Notes: generated by a model not told the origin, from the letters alone. Shown: positions 15,177-25,467, counted from the stretch's first letter. The stretch: DNA of 64,000 nucleotides from Paenibacillus sp. FSL H3-0469 (GCF_038051945.1 NZ_CP150302.1:2046001-2110000), one strand, 5' to 3'. Numbers and translations are program-made.

Positions 15177-16001
15177 TTAGCCTTTTACCGCACCCGCTGT
15201 CACGCCCTTGGTAATCTGTTCATTGAAAATGGCGTAGATGACAATGGCCGGGATCGATGTCAGCACCATGACCGCAAATTGTGAGCCGTAGTCTGAAGAA
15301 TACTGGCCGGCGAAGTTCATGACCGAGAAGGGCAGCGTCTTCAGCGCATCTTTACTGAGGAAGGTCGATGCCATAATGAATTCATTCCAGCAGTTCAGGA
15401 ACGTTGTAACAATGACCGTAACCAGTGCAGGCGCGGTAAGCGGTGCAATGATCTGGAAGACAATCCGGTAAATATTCGCGCCGTCAACTACAGCGGACTC
15501 TTCCATTGCTTTTGGAATGCTCCGCATGAAGCCTGTCAGGATGAAGGTTCCCAGCGGTACAGACACTGCGGTGTATGGCAGAATCAGCCCCAGATAGGAA
15601 TTCGTCAAGCCCAGCGCCTTGAAGATCGCAAAGTTAGGCAGGAGGGTCGCATGAATCGGAATCATAATCCCCAGCAGGATAATGGTGAAGAAGATGGGGC
15701 GCAGCTTCCACTGCATACGGGTAAAGGCATAGCCCAGCGTAAGGGACAGAATCACTGTTAACAGAATGGTTACCGAGGTAACGAAGGTACTGTTAATGAA
15801 GTAGCGCAGGAATTTACCGTCCACCCATGCATTGATATAGTTCTGCCACTGGGGATCACTCGGCCATTTCAGGACGCTGGAGGAGTAAAACTCATTGCTG
15901 CTTAAGAATGAGAAATCAATCAGCCAGATGAGCGGAAACAGCTGGACCAGGGCGACGATCAGGAAGAACACCCATAGTATGGTTTTTGTGCTTTTTGTCA
16001 T
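15177..16001 (-). CDS. sugar ABC transporter permease (MalG/LacG type)
   Basis: 274 residues, about six membrane segments, beginning with a TM after MTKSTKTILW. The EAA loop is MEESAVVDGANIYRIVFQIIAPL, which docks the shared ATPase. The C-terminus ITKGVTAGAVKG is typical of this permease class. Pairs with the permease 12 bp upstream. No ATPase gene lies nearby; such importers usually share an MsmX-type ATPase encoded elsewhere. Confidence 0.9.
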   Translation of the reverse strand: MTKSTKTILWVFFLIVALVQLFPLIWLIDFSFLSSNEFYSSSVLKWPSDPQWQNYINAWVDGKFLRYFINSTFVTSVTILLTVILSLTLGYAFTRMQWKLRPIFFTIILLGIMIPIHATLLPNFAIFKALGLTNSYLGLILPYTAVSVPLGTFILTGFMRSIPKAMEESAVVDGANIYRIVFQIIAPLTAPALVTVIVTTFLNCWNEFIMASTFLSKDALKTLPFSVMNFAGQYSSDYGSQFAVMVLTSIPAIVIYAIFNEQITKGVTAGAVKG

Positions 16002-16013
16002 GGTGATTCCTCC

Positions 16014-16904
16014 TTAGAATTCCGTCGCATCACTGCGGGTCAGTTTGTTGCTGATATAGGTGGCAAGCAGGCAGACAATGATAAACAGAATCGAGATGGC
16101 GTTGGCATAACCATATTGGCTGGCCGAGAACGCCTTGTTATAGAGATACACGGCCAGGAATTGGGTGGAATCGCCGGGACCGCCGTTGGTGGTCAGGAAC
16201 ACGGTTTCCATCTGTTTCAAGGCGGTAATCATAGCCAAAGTAATCTGCACCGTAATAACCGGTGACAGCAGCGGAACTGTAATCCGCCAGTGTAATCGGA
16301 AGCCGGAGGCTCCGTCCAGTGAAGCGGCTTCATACAAATCATCGGGAATGCCTTTGAGTCCTGCATAATAGAACAGCAATCCCCAGCCGAAGCCGGCCCA
16401 GATCAGAATGAACAGCATGGAGATCAGCGCGGTGCTGCTATCCCCCAGCCAGGCATGCTTTAGCATTCCAAGCCCCAGGGAATCGAGCATTTTGTTGAAG
16501 GCGCCGAAGGTAGGGTCCAGCAGGGACAGCCACATCTTTGAAATAACGACTACAGAAATGACACATGGGATGAAGAAAATCGTTCTGAACCACTTCTCTG
16601 CCTTACCGCCCAGGCGGTCCAGCATAATGGCAAAAAAGATGGCAATCGGATGTTGGATCAGGATAAAGCCCAAACCAAGCAGTACGGCATTTCTAAGTGC
16701 CAGCCAGAACCGTGAATCGTGGAGCAGCAGCTGCGTATAGTTGGCGAATCCGATGAATGCCGAGGGCGTACCCGGAGACAGGGTGTCTCTGAACGAGTAA
16801 TACGCGCTGAGTACGATCGGCACGAGAAAGGTCAGGGCGAATAGGAGAATCCCCGGAAAGACGAACAGAAAGATTGCCATTTTGTTGTTAAATACTTTTT
16901 GCAT
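16014..16904 (-). CDS. sugar ABC transporter permease (MalF/UgpA type)
   Basis: 296 residues, about six membrane segments, with the EAA loop DDLYEAASLDGASGFRLHWRITVPLL. It is the MalF-side partner of the following permease. It follows the binding-protein gene, from which it is separated by 105 bp containing a GC-rich hairpin that could lower permease expression relative to the binding protein. Confidence 0.9.
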   Translation of the reverse strand: MQKVFNNKMAIFLFVFPGILLFALTFLVPIVLSAYYSFRDTLSPGTPSAFIGFANYTQLLLHDSRFWLALRNAVLLGLGFILIQHPIAIFFAIMLDRLGGKAEKWFRTIFFIPCVISVVVISKMWLSLLDPTFGAFNKMLDSLGLGMLKHAWLGDSSTALISMLFILIWAGFGWGLLFYYAGLKGIPDDLYEAASLDGASGFRLHWRITVPLLSPVITVQITLAMITALKQMETVFLTTNGGPGDSTQFLAVYLYNKAFSASQYGYANAISILFIIVCLLATYISNKLTRSDATEF

Positions 16905-17009
16905 GGAACTCCAACTCCATCCTTAAGATTAGAGAGGGGCAAGATTGCTTCCCGCCCCGTCTCCTTTCACTCTCTATAGTGGTGATCTGTTATCTGTGTT
17001 TGTGATCTG

Positions 17010-18362
17010 TTATTGTGTTTCCGCAGCCTTTTGAAGATCGGCCAGCAGCTGCTCAGGTGTTGTTCCGCCGGCGAAGAACTTGCCGAAGGCATTCTGTGCA
17101 TCATCCTTGAACTTAGGTGTACCCGAGTCGAGGGCGATAGAACCCGCTGTGCTGGTAGCCCCTGTCAGAACCTCAGTCAGTTGCTTCTGCAGCTCGCTCT
17201 CTTTGCCGGTAAGCTCATATTTCTGTGCCGGTACAGCTGCTCCGGTATCCCATACAATCTTGGCCCATTGATCGGCGGACATCATATAGTCGAAGAACTT
17301 CTTGGCTTCTTCAGGATGCTTCGAGCTGCTCACCAGTGAATATCCGCCGCCGTTCCAGGCCAGAAGATCGGTATCCTTGCCTTTGCCGCCTTCGACAACC
17401 GGGAATTTCAGTACATTCACATTGTTGCGGAAGTCTTCCGGCAGCTTGTCATTCGTTGCCATCCCTGCTTCCCAAGAGCCCATGTACCACATGGCAGCCC
17501 GGCCTTGCGTGAACAGGTTCTGGGATGCGCCGTAGTCCGCTGTCATGAACGATTCCTGGAACAGCTTGGTGTCTCTGGCCTGGGCCAGCAGCTCAGCAGC
17601 TTTGGTGAAATTCTCATCACCAGTGAAATTCTTCTTCTTCGCTACCGCATCCAGCATCAGGTTCTGATCGCCGGTGAGGCGTACGACAAGGTCCTGGAAG
17701 AAGGCTGCGAAGCTCCACAGGTCCTTACCGTTCATCGACATCGGCTCAATGCCTTTGGCGCGGAACTGCTTGCCCGCTTCCAGCAACTCGGCGTAGGTGG
17801 TAGGAATCTTGATGCCGTTGTCATCGAACAGCTTTTTGTTATAATAGATCACTTCATAGTCACTGTTGCGGGGCAAGCCATACAGCTTATCATTGAAGGT
17901 GAATGATTTGTACACGCCCGGCAGGAATTTAAAAGTATCGCCTTCGTATTCCTTAGGGTCCAGCTCTTTCACGTAGCCGGCTTGTACCAGCGTATTCAGC
18001 TCTGCTCCGCCGTGAACCATGGTCACATCCAGCGCTTCGTTGGAGGCCATGTACGCCTTTAGCTTGTTTTTGAACGGCTCCTCGGCCAGGGTCTCGATAT
18101 CGATCTTGACATTGGGATTCGCTTTGATATAGTTGTCGATTACCATTTGCTCTGCCAGCCCCTGGCCGGATTTACGGTCGGGAAGATTCGAGAACAGACG
18201 CAGCGTCACTTCCTTGTCCGCAGAGCCTGTTGTACCGCCGTTCGTGCTGCTGCCTGCATTATTGTTCTTGTCATTGCCGCCTCCGCATGCGCTAAGCACC
18301 GCGACTGCCGCAAGGGCCGTAACCAGCAGTATATTACGTGTGGATTTTGAATTCATAACCAT
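17010..18362 (-). CDS. sugar-binding lipoprotein of ABC importer
   Basis: 450 residues. The lipoprotein signal ends in the lipobox LSAC, followed by a Gly/Asn-rich linker. The body is an SBP_bac_1 fold (GLPRNSDYEVIYYNKKLFDDNGIKIPTTYAELL, GRAAMWYMGSWEAG). It captures an oligosaccharide for the two permeases downstream; the linked GH42 suggests a beta-galactoside (inference). It is divergent from the YesM/YesN pair that probably controls it. Confidence 0.9.
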   Translation of the reverse strand: MVMNSKSTRNILLVTALAAVAVLSACGGGNDKNNNAGSSTNGGTTGSADKEVTLRLFSNLPDRKSGQGLAEQMVIDNYIKANPNVKIDIETLAEEPFKNKLKAYMASNEALDVTMVHGGAELNTLVQAGYVKELDPKEYEGDTFKFLPGVYKSFTFNDKLYGLPRNSDYEVIYYNKKLFDDNGIKIPTTYAELLEAGKQFRAKGIEPMSMNGKDLWSFAAFFQDLVVRLTGDQNLMLDAVAKKKNFTGDENFTKAAELLAQARDTKLFQESFMTADYGASQNLFTQGRAAMWYMGSWEAGMATNDKLPEDFRNNVNVLKFPVVEGGKGKDTDLLAWNGGGYSLVSSSKHPEEAKKFFDYMMSADQWAKIVWDTGAAVPAQKYELTGKESELQKQLTEVLTGATSTAGSIALDSGTPKFKDDAQNAFGKFFAGGTTPEQLLADLQKAAETQ

Positions 18363-18553
18363 GTCAATTCCCCCTATTTGTTATGGATCGTGGGTTGCTT
18401 TCTTTGTTTCTGAACACATCGTACCAGAGCATCAGAGTCAGGGTCAGTAGAGAAAAAGAGAGTAATGTTGAAAATTGTCGACTTCGTTTGTCAGCTCCCT
18501 TGTGTATATTCGGCATTGCGCATAAGATAAAAAACAAAAAGGTTAGTGATCCT

Positions 18554-20362
18554 GTGCTGCGCTACTACTTGAATATGAACCTGCGATACAAGATAACCAT
18601 TCTGATCTTCCTGCTGATCACCGGGGTGGCCTGCACGCTGGGCGCTTACTCCTATAAGATCTCCAAGCAGCAGATTATCAATAAGGTGAGCAATTCCAAC
18701 CAGAGTGTGCTCAAGCAGATTGACAGTAATCTCGCCCGTATGCAAAAGACGTTAGCCGACTGGGTCACGGTATTCAGCCTCGCTCTAGTCGTTCAGGACA
18801 CGCTGCGGAGCAATACTTCGGATTCGGCGAAGATTGAGAACCAGCTCTATAACGGACCCACCGCGTCGATCATGAACCAGATGCTGGTAACCGGAAGCTT
18901 CGATTATCTGGCTCTCTACGGCAGCCTGTCCGAGCCGCTGTTTCAGGTTGCCACCGATGACAGCAGCGGTGCGTATAGTCTGAGCAAAATTACCTCAAAT
19001 GATACTTATAAACAGACCGTTGCCTTAAACGGTGCCTCCTACTGGTTCCCGCTGACAGAAGAGAACAATGTATTCATTCAGAGCAACCGCAATGACAAGC
19101 TCGGCATGACCCGGATTATCCGTGATATTGTGAACGGGAACCGGATCGGCTTCGTGTTCGTCGGCATTAATCTGGAGACCATCCGCCGAACCTATCTGAC
19201 GAATCTGTATGACAAGGATCACGGCATCCTCATTCTGAGTGAACAGGGCACACAGCTGTTGTCGGCAGGCAAAGAGACCTACAGTCCCGAAGCCGCAAAG
19301 TTCGTGATGAAGCAGGCCAAGGCCGGTATCCGCTCCGGCAACACTATCGTCAGCCTGGAGGGCAAGGATACGCTGCTGAATTACAACATCAACCAGGATG
19401 GCTGGATCACTCTGTACAGTGTTCCGCTCTCTTCGCTGACCGGGGAGCTGAATTCCATCAAATCCGCAGTGCTCGTTATGGTATTAGCCAGCCTGGTGCT
19501 TAGTATCCCTCTGCTCATGTTCTTCTCCTCCTTCCTGACAGCGCCGATCAAGACGCTGCTGCTGTCCATGCGGCGCTTCCAGAACGGGCAGTTCGACGAG
19601 AAGGTGGAGATCAAATATTGGGATGAGATCGGCCAGCTCAGCCGGGGCTACAATAATATGGTCGGCAACATCAAGGCGCTTGTGGACGATGCCTATCTGC
19701 TGAAGATGAAGGAGCAGGAAGCGGAGCTGAAGGCGCTGCAATCCCAGATTAACCCCCATTTTCTCTACAACATGCTCGACACGATCTTCTGGGAAGCGGA
19801 GGCGGCAGGACAGGACAAGATCAGTGAGATGGTCATCAACCTCTCCCGGCTGTTCCGCTTAAGTCTGAACCAGGGCAAGAGCTTCACCAGCGTAGCCAAG
19901 GAAAAAGAGCTGATTGAGCTGTATCTGTCGCTCCAGAAGATGCGGTTCCAGGAATCTCTCGAGTATGTGATCGACATTCCTGAGGAGCTGTACACCTATG
20001 TCATCCTGAAGCTCAGCCTGCAGCCGTTCATTGAGAACGCGCTGATCCACGGCATTGAACGCAAGCGCGGCGGCGGACGGGTAAGCATCAGCGGACAGCG
20101 TACCGGAGATCAGCTGAGGTTCGTGATTGAGGATAACGGGGGCGGGATGAGCAGCGAGACGCTGCAAAAGATTCTTGCCATGCCTGACGAGACAGATGTG
20201 TACACTGCCCGGGATGTCGGCGGCTATGCGGTGCAGAATGTACAGGCACGGCTGAAGCATTTTTATAAAGGTGACTATGCCTTGAACTATACCAGTGTTC
20301 CCGGAGAGGGCACGCGTGTGGAGATCGTAGTACCGGTGATCGTAAATGACTTGCAAGAATAG
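18554..20362 (+). CDS. YesM-type sensor histidine kinase
   Basis: About 602 residues. TM1 (YKITILIFLLITGVACTLGAY), an extracellular dCache-like sensor, TM2 near VLVMVLASLVLSIPLLMFF, a HAMP segment, His_kinase (LQSQINPHFLYNMLD, with the phospho-His in NPHFLYN) and HATPase_c (VIEDNGGGMS). The start is uncertain. The open frame reaches 18383, but the protein should begin just before LRYYLNMNLRYK; GTG 18554 follows AAAAAGG, and ATG 18575 is an alternative. It should sense a sugar or the loaded binding protein and signal to the next gene. Confidence 0.88.
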   Translation: MLRYYLNMNLRYKITILIFLLITGVACTLGAYSYKISKQQIINKVSNSNQSVLKQIDSNLARMQKTLADWVTVFSLALVVQDTLRSNTSDSAKIENQLYNGPTASIMNQMLVTGSFDYLALYGSLSEPLFQVATDDSSGAYSLSKITSNDTYKQTVALNGASYWFPLTEENNVFIQSNRNDKLGMTRIIRDIVNGNRIGFVFVGINLETIRRTYLTNLYDKDHGILILSEQGTQLLSAGKETYSPEAAKFVMKQAKAGIRSGNTIVSLEGKDTLLNYNINQDGWITLYSVPLSSLTGELNSIKSAVLVMVLASLVLSIPLLMFFSSFLTAPIKTLLLSMRRFQNGQFDEKVEIKYWDEIGQLSRGYNNMVGNIKALVDDAYLLKMKEQEAELKALQSQINPHFLYNMLDTIFWEAEAAGQDKISEMVINLSRLFRLSLNQGKSFTSVAKEKELIELYLSLQKMRFQESLEYVIDIPEELYTYVILKLSLQPFIENALIHGIERKRGGGRVSISGQRTGDQLRFVIEDNGGGMSSETLQKILAMPDETDVYTARDVGGYAVQNVQARLKHFYKGDYALNYTSVPGEGTRVEIVVPVIVNDLQE

Positions 20363-20413
20363 ACACAGCCGGGCGGATAGACAATACAAATACAAATCGG
20401 AGGGGATGGTCCC

Positions 20414-22012
20414 TTGTATAATATGATTATTGTGGATGATGAGGAGCGCGCACGGGTAGGCATCACCACCCTGATTGACTGGCAGTCGCACGGCATCCAT
20501 ATTGCAGGCGAAGCCAGAGACGGCCTGGAGGCACTTGAACTTCTGGATACCTATGCCGTCGATATCATGCTAACGGATATCCGGATGCCGCAAATGGACG
20601 GACTGGAGTTAATCAAGGTTGTCTCTGAGAAATACCCCAGCGTCAAATCGGTCATCATGAGCGGATACGATGATTTCGCCTATGCCCAGCAAGCCATAAG
20701 ATCCGGGGTCAGCAATTATCTGCTGAAGCCGAGCCGCCGGCAGGAGATTCTGAGCACTGTTCTGGCCATCACGGAGCAGATTCAGTCGGAGAAGCTGGAG
20801 ATTACTTCGCTTGAGCATCTGCGGCAAGGCTTCCGGGAGAGTCTGCCCCTGCTGAAGGAGAAGACGTTAAGCCAGCTCATTCTCACCGAGAGTCCCTCGT
20901 ATTCCAGGCTGCTGGTTAATCTGAAGATGAACCAGCTGGTTTTCCCCTATCTTCTGTATGGCATCATTCTGCTGCGGATCGACAATTTCCAGCTGCTGCA
21001 TGAGAAGTATATGCATGAGGATACGGAGCTGCTGAAGTACGGGCTGAAGAATATTTGCGAGGAGTCGCTGCCGGAGACAGTGCTATGTGTTGCCTTCGAG
21101 CATCAGGACGACATTGTGCTAATCCTCAATATGGACGAGCTGCCGGATCAGGAGGAATTAAGCGGTTATATCCGGATTATTCAGGAGAATATCGCCAGCT
21201 TCTTGAAGTTCACTGTATCCGCCGGGATCGGAAGTATCGACAAGAATATTGAGCATCTGCGCCACTCCTTCGTGGAGGCCTGCCAGGCCCTGAATACCAC
21301 CAACTACACCGGCATTGCCAAAATCGTGGAGTACAGCGGAGAATTCGATGCCGAGTCCTCTCAATCCTCCTATCCCCTGCATGAGGAGCAGGAGGTGCTG
21401 AAGGCGGTACGCGGCGGTTCTCCCGGGGACATTGCCGATAAGCTCACGCTTTTCAATGTTGCCCTGCAGCCCGAGACAGTCTCCAGGGACCAGGTGATTA
21501 AGTCAAGCTTCGCCCTGTTCTTCGCCCTGTATAAATTATGTATTGAGAACAATGTCAATGTAAATAAAGTCTTTGGGCAAAATCTGACCGAGCTGATCCA
21601 TGTCCTGTCCCGCTCCAGTCTGGATAACTTGTTCCAGTCGCTGCTGGAGACGGCCCAGCGGGTCAGTGAGCATCTGACGTCCAAGAAGAACAGCAACAAG
21701 CTGCTCGAAGCGGCCAAGAGCTATATCGGGGAGCACTTCATGAAGGATATCAACCGCGAGATCGTCGCCAGGGAGATCTATATTACCCCCGGATATTTAA
21801 GCCTGCTGTTCAAGCAGCAGCTTAAGATCAGCTTCATCGATTATCTGCACAAGGTCCGCATCGAGCATGCCTGCCAGCTATTCAAAGATCCCGGAATGCG
21901 GATCGAGGATATTGCGCTGCAGTCCGGGTATAATGATACGAAATATTTCTATCAGGTGTTCAAAAAGTATAAAGGTCTCACGCCCAATCAGTTCCGCAGC
22001 AATACGGAGTGA
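20414..22012 (+). CDS. YesN-type AraC response regulator
   Basis: 532 residues. The receiver domain (MIIVDDEERARVGI) has phospho-acceptor Asp55 in MLTDIRMP and the conserved lysine in YLLKPSRR. A ~250-residue linker leads to a C-terminal AraC double HTH (INREIVAREIYITPGYLSLLFK, IALQSGYNDTKYFYQVFKKYKGLTP). The TTG start at 20414 follows GGAGGGG. Partner of the kinase ending 51 bp upstream; the likely target is the divergent ABC/GH42 operon. Confidence 0.9.
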   Translation: MYNMIIVDDEERARVGITTLIDWQSHGIHIAGEARDGLEALELLDTYAVDIMLTDIRMPQMDGLELIKVVSEKYPSVKSVIMSGYDDFAYAQQAIRSGVSNYLLKPSRRQEILSTVLAITEQIQSEKLEITSLEHLRQGFRESLPLLKEKTLSQLILTESPSYSRLLVNLKMNQLVFPYLLYGIILLRIDNFQLLHEKYMHEDTELLKYGLKNICEESLPETVLCVAFEHQDDIVLILNMDELPDQEELSGYIRIIQENIASFLKFTVSAGIGSIDKNIEHLRHSFVEACQALNTTNYTGIAKIVEYSGEFDAESSQSSYPLHEEQEVLKAVRGGSPGDIADKLTLFNVALQPETVSRDQVIKSSFALFFALYKLCIENNVNVNKVFGQNLTELIHVLSRSSLDNLFQSLLETAQRVSEHLTSKKNSNKLLEAAKSYIGEHFMKDINREIVAREIYITPGYLSLLFKQQLKISFIDYLHKVRIEHACQLFKDPGMRIEDIALQSGYNDTKYFYQVFKKYKGLTPNQFRSNTE

Positions 22013-22117
22013 GGGAATTGTGAGTACAGTCGGTCCACTCTTTGCACCGGATAATTCACACGGGTGCAGAGGCTTGTGGCGGGTTTGTTTGGGTTGAGGT
22101 TGGATTACGCACTCAGT

Positions 22118-22292
22118 CCAATTGTGATCGGTTTTTCGATTACATTCGGTCCACACGCCGCTTCCAGTCCAATTGTGATCGGTTTTTCGATTACATTTGG
22201 CCCACGCGCCGCTCCCAGTCCAATTGTGATCGGTTTTTCGATTACATTTGGCCCACGCGCCGCTCTCAGTCCAATTGTGATCGGTTTTTTAA
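22118..22292. repeat. 51-nt tandem repeat array (family A)
   Basis: Units begin at 22118, 22169, 22220 and 22271, each exactly 51 nt apart, with CCAATTGTGATCGGTTTTTC as the constant start; the fourth is truncated. The core TCGGTTTTTCGA can form a small hairpin. The rest of each unit is also conserved. Because 51 is a multiple of three, reading frames stay open on both strands, giving 17-residue repeats (e.g. CDRFFDYIWPTR). Located between convergent genes. Same family as the array at 29524. Confidence 0.9.
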
Positions 22293-22320
22293 CATACATT
22301 TTTGTCCGTTAGCCTTGAAA

Positions 22321-22355
22321 GGCCAGCAGCCTCTCCAATTGGAGAAGCTGCTGGC
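22321..22355. terminator. terminator between YesN and DUF2264 genes
   Basis: GGCCAGCAGC pairs with GCTGCTGGCC, and the loop contains a second stem CTCCAATTGGAG. This very stable hairpin between convergent genes would terminate the minus-strand operon and possibly both. Confidence 0.8.
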
Positions 22356-22391
22356 CTGCTTGCGTGATGGCGCTATGAAACCGATGTTGTG

Positions 22392-24317
22392 CTATTGCAC
22401 CGGAATGCTGAGCTCTGTTCCGCCAGAGGTGACCACCGTAATACGCTCTACGGCGAACTTGACCTTCAGCAAGACGTCAGGGGCCTGCTCCAGAAATTGA
22501 CCGGGAGTGAGTCCCCCTCCCATTGGCGTAATCGCCGAAGGGTCGCCGTACACAGCCGAGGCCAGCCAGTGAACTCCAGGCTCCAGTGATGCCGTCAAGG
22601 TAGGCAGCACTGTCCGGGGATGAAGCAGGTTCGTGTTGGCATTCGGCGAGATTAGCTGAGCCTTCGTATAACCCTTTAGCCCTTGGATGGCGCTTGTGCC
22701 CCATGGAGTCGCTGCCGCCGCCTTCAACTCGTCCAGTTGCTGCACAAGCTCCGTCTCCTGTCCCAGCGCGAAGCCTCCCTCGGCAACATCCAGCGCCCGG
22801 CCCGTCTCAATCCGGTGGATGCGGATATGCCAGGGTAGTCCCGCCACCACCCAGGTGCGCACTTCAACGTCTGCCCACGGCTGCCAGACAGACCGCAGCA
22901 CATTGTCTATGATCTCCGTCTCCCGGTTCCGGCGCCGTACCCGGTACAGATTGTCCCCGCTTTCGCTGAGTGCCAGCATGGAGTCATAAGCTCCTTGCGC
23001 TAATCCCCATTCCGCGCGGGGCACGCTGAAGCCGAAGCCGGTGGAATAGACGAATTTCTCGTATTTGGCTGAGGTATGCGTATGCTCATTGGTAGATAGA
23101 TGCCCGCTGTTGAAGGCGGCCATATGACCGGAAGCCGGTTCGCGGACCAGGACAAGATGCGGCGGTTGCTGCACACTTACCGCCGGAAGCTCCGGCAGCG
23201 GCAGCTCCGGTTCGCTCCAGAACGGATGCTCCGCGCCGAGGGCCAGCGGCAGGAAGGTCTTCAGCGCCCAGTAGGGCGAACCGGGAGCATTATAATTCTC
23301 TGCCATGACCAGATTCGGATAGGTGTATCCGATGGTCAGCACACCCGCCGCATCGAAGATGGGCTGGCGGAACCACCAGCGCAGATTACGCAGGATGATA
23401 CCTTTGACCACTCCGGCAGGGAAGCCCTCCACCTCTGCATACGCCAGGGCGCTCCAGAATGCAGACTGGGCGAACCGGTAAGCCAGACTGCGGCCGTAGG
23501 GAAGCGCAGCGCCGTCCGGGGCGAACCAGCCGATGAATTCAGCGGCGAACAGCCGGGCGCGTTCTTTGAACAAACGGGAACGCTCCGGGTCTTCCCGTTC
23601 CATCAGCTTCGCATACAGCAGCGAATAATAATGGATGGCGAAGGGCCCGTAATAATCACAGTGTCCGTTAACGCCGTCGCTGTACCAGCCTTCCCCCAGA
23701 TAGAACGCATCCATCCGCGTCAGGTTCCTCTCCAGCTGCACAACATCATAAGGCCTTCCTACCGAGCGGAAGCCGACATTCACCAGCACATTGAAGAACA
23801 GCCAGTTACAGTCGTAGCATGGGCGGGAATTGATCTGGTTCAGCCAGTTGTATAGATGCTCCTGCTCCTGCGGAGCAAGCGGCGCCCAGATCTGCTCCGG
23901 CACAGCCGCCAGCGCGAAGCCGAAGGCGGCCATCTCGACCAGCCGCTGATCATAGTCCCTTACATCGCCCCAATACTCCTCATGTGCCGGATCGGTGCCG
24001 TGACGGATGCCGTCCAGTACAGTGGCCCATAGCCTACTTTCCCCGCCTCCGGCGAGCAGCGGAATCATTCCCCAGAGTACCCGGGAGAAGCCCTCCATTC
24101 CGGCGGTGGCTGCCGGATAGCTCGCTCCCGTAATCCCGATCTCAAGTCTGGCGCTGCCTCTGCTATAGAGCGGCCGAAGCGGCTCTGTCAGCTGGTCAAG
24201 GGCAGCCAGCAGGTCTTCCCGAGTCTTTAGCGGATTGCTCTGAATTGCCAGATTGCCTGTCGCCTGGCCGCCTGTTCCCGGATTTCCAATTACCGGAGTC
24301 ATGTTATTGTTCGTCAT
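22392..24317 (-). CDS. DUF2264 protein 2 of uronic-glycan operon
   Basis: 641 residues. The N-terminal ~380 residues are an (alpha/alpha)-barrel DUF2264 domain (GFSRVLWGMIPLLAGG, PCYDCNWLFFNVLVNVGF, EGWYSDGVNGHCDYYGPFAIHYYSLLYA), followed by a beta-rich C-terminal domain. No signal peptide, so it works on imported oligosaccharides. DUF2264 proteins commonly sit beside GH88/GH105 and polysaccharide lyases; an exo-acting glycosidase role is likely but not proved here. The ATG at 24317 is spaced 9 nt from AGGAGG; 24323 is too close. Last gene of a four-gene operon. Confidence 0.8.
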   Translation of the reverse strand: MTNNNMTPVIGNPGTGGQATGNLAIQSNPLKTREDLLAALDQLTEPLRPLYSRGSARLEIGITGASYPAATAGMEGFSRVLWGMIPLLAGGGESRLWATVLDGIRHGTDPAHEEYWGDVRDYDQRLVEMAAFGFALAAVPEQIWAPLAPQEQEHLYNWLNQINSRPCYDCNWLFFNVLVNVGFRSVGRPYDVVQLERNLTRMDAFYLGEGWYSDGVNGHCDYYGPFAIHYYSLLYAKLMEREDPERSRLFKERARLFAAEFIGWFAPDGAALPYGRSLAYRFAQSAFWSALAYAEVEGFPAGVVKGIILRNLRWWFRQPIFDAAGVLTIGYTYPNLVMAENYNAPGSPYWALKTFLPLALGAEHPFWSEPELPLPELPAVSVQQPPHLVLVREPASGHMAAFNSGHLSTNEHTHTSAKYEKFVYSTGFGFSVPRAEWGLAQGAYDSMLALSESGDNLYRVRRRNRETEIIDNVLRSVWQPWADVEVRTWVVAGLPWHIRIHRIETGRALDVAEGGFALGQETELVQQLDELKAAAATPWGTSAIQGLKGYTKAQLISPNANTNLLHPRTVLPTLTASLEPGVHWLASAVYGDPSAITPMGGGLTPGQFLEQAPDVLLKVKFAVERITVVTSGGTELSIPVQ

Positions 24318-24330
24318 TGTCATACTCCTC

Positions 24331-25467
24331 CTACTCCCAATAGAACGGGCCTGCTCCCTTGATCCGGGCCAGTGTCTCAACATAGAAGAAATCTCCGTAG
24401 ATCAGCGGCACATCGATGTTCCGGTCCTCAGGATAATTGCTGGTGCCGTGAAGCAGCAGCCCCTGTTCGCCGGGATTGTCCCAAGTTCCATAATTGCGGT
24501 AGAGAGATTCCGTAATTCTAAGCGCCCCGTTCCGGTAGACATGAGCCTCTGATTCCTCCACCAGCCCGGCCAGCAGCAACAGACCGCTTGCCGCGCAGGA
24601 ACCGGCAGAAGTATCGCGGATCTCCCCAACATCACCGGGAGCACGGAAATCCCACTGCGGCACCTGATCCTCCGGCAGCCGGGTCAGGAAGAAATGCGCA
24701 ACCTGCTTGGACGCATGCAGGTAGCTCAGCTTGCCGGTATGATGATAGGCCAGCGCCAGCCCGTATAATGCCCAAGCCGCGCCGCGCGACCAGGCCGATT
24801 CCGGCGCATAGCCCTGTCCGCCCAGCTTCTCTGCCACTTCGCCCGTCTCCGGGTTAAAGTTGACAATATGATAGACGGAGCCGTCCGGCCGGATAAAATG
24901 CTCCAGCACTGTATCCATATGTGCCTCCGCAATATGCCGGTAACGCGGATCTCCGGTGACTTCTGAGGCCCAGAACAGCAGGCTGGTGTTCATGCTGCAG
25001 TCGATAATGGCGACCCCGCTGTTGTCCTCGCCTTCCCTCCAGGGATTCCAGGCCCGGATGTAACGGCCCTTGAGGTTGAAACGGGCGGCCAGATAGTTGG
25101 CGGCCTTCAGTCCGCGGACCCGTGATTCTTCTCTGCCTGTCAGCTTGTAATTGGCGACGCTGGTCAGCAGCCACATGAAGCCAAGGTCATGGTCCAGCTT
25201 CACATAGCCGTCCAGCACCTCATCCAGCCGCTCCTCGCAGCGCTCGGCTACCGCTTTCAGACTCTCATCGCCGCTCCCGGCGTAGAGCTGCCAGAGCAGG
25301 CCCGGCCAGAAGCCGGCAGTCCACCAGCTCGGCACTTCCAGCACATACTTGCCGCCTTGACTGGCATGCGGGAACTCCGCCCCGATGCTGATACTGTTCG
25401 TTCTCGTCTTCTCCAGCGCCTTACTCCAAGCCTCATCGACCCAGGTCTGATCTATGGTTCTGTTCAT
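24331..25467 (-). CDS. GH88 unsaturated glucuronyl hydrolase
   Basis: 378 residues, the family length. (alpha/alpha)6-barrel with the two characteristic aspartates: Asp94 in LDHDLGFMWLL and Asp156 in AIIDCSMNTSLL. W-rich elements (SWWTAGFWPGLLW, SAWSRGAAWALYGLA) line the substrate cleft. It removes 4,5-unsaturated uronic acid from oligosaccharides made by polysaccharide lyases, through vinyl-ether hydration. It sits between a heparinase II/III-like lyase and a DUF2264 protein in one operon, fitting stepwise breakdown of a uronic-acid polysaccharide in the cytoplasm. Confidence 0.92.
   Translation of the reverse strand: MNRTIDQTWVDEAWSKALEKTRTNSISIGAEFPHASQGGKYVLEVPSWWTAGFWPGLLWQLYAGSGDESLKAVAERCEERLDEVLDGYVKLDHDLGFMWLLTSVANYKLTGREESRVRGLKAANYLAARFNLKGRYIRAWNPWREGEDNSGVAIIDCSMNTSLLFWASEVTGDPRYRHIAEAHMDTVLEHFIRPDGSVYHIVNFNPETGEVAEKLGGQGYAPESAWSRGAAWALYGLALAYHHTGKLSYLHASKQVAHFFLTRLPEDQVPQWDFRAPGDVGEIRDTSAGSCAASGLLLLAGLVEESEAHVYRNGALRITESLYRNYGTWDNPGEQGLLLHGTSNYPEDRNIDVPLIYGDFFYVETLARIKGAGPFYWE

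Noticed and set aside
22118..22292. CRISPR array
   Set aside because: Period is regular, but the would-be spacers are nearly identical between units and no cas genes are present.
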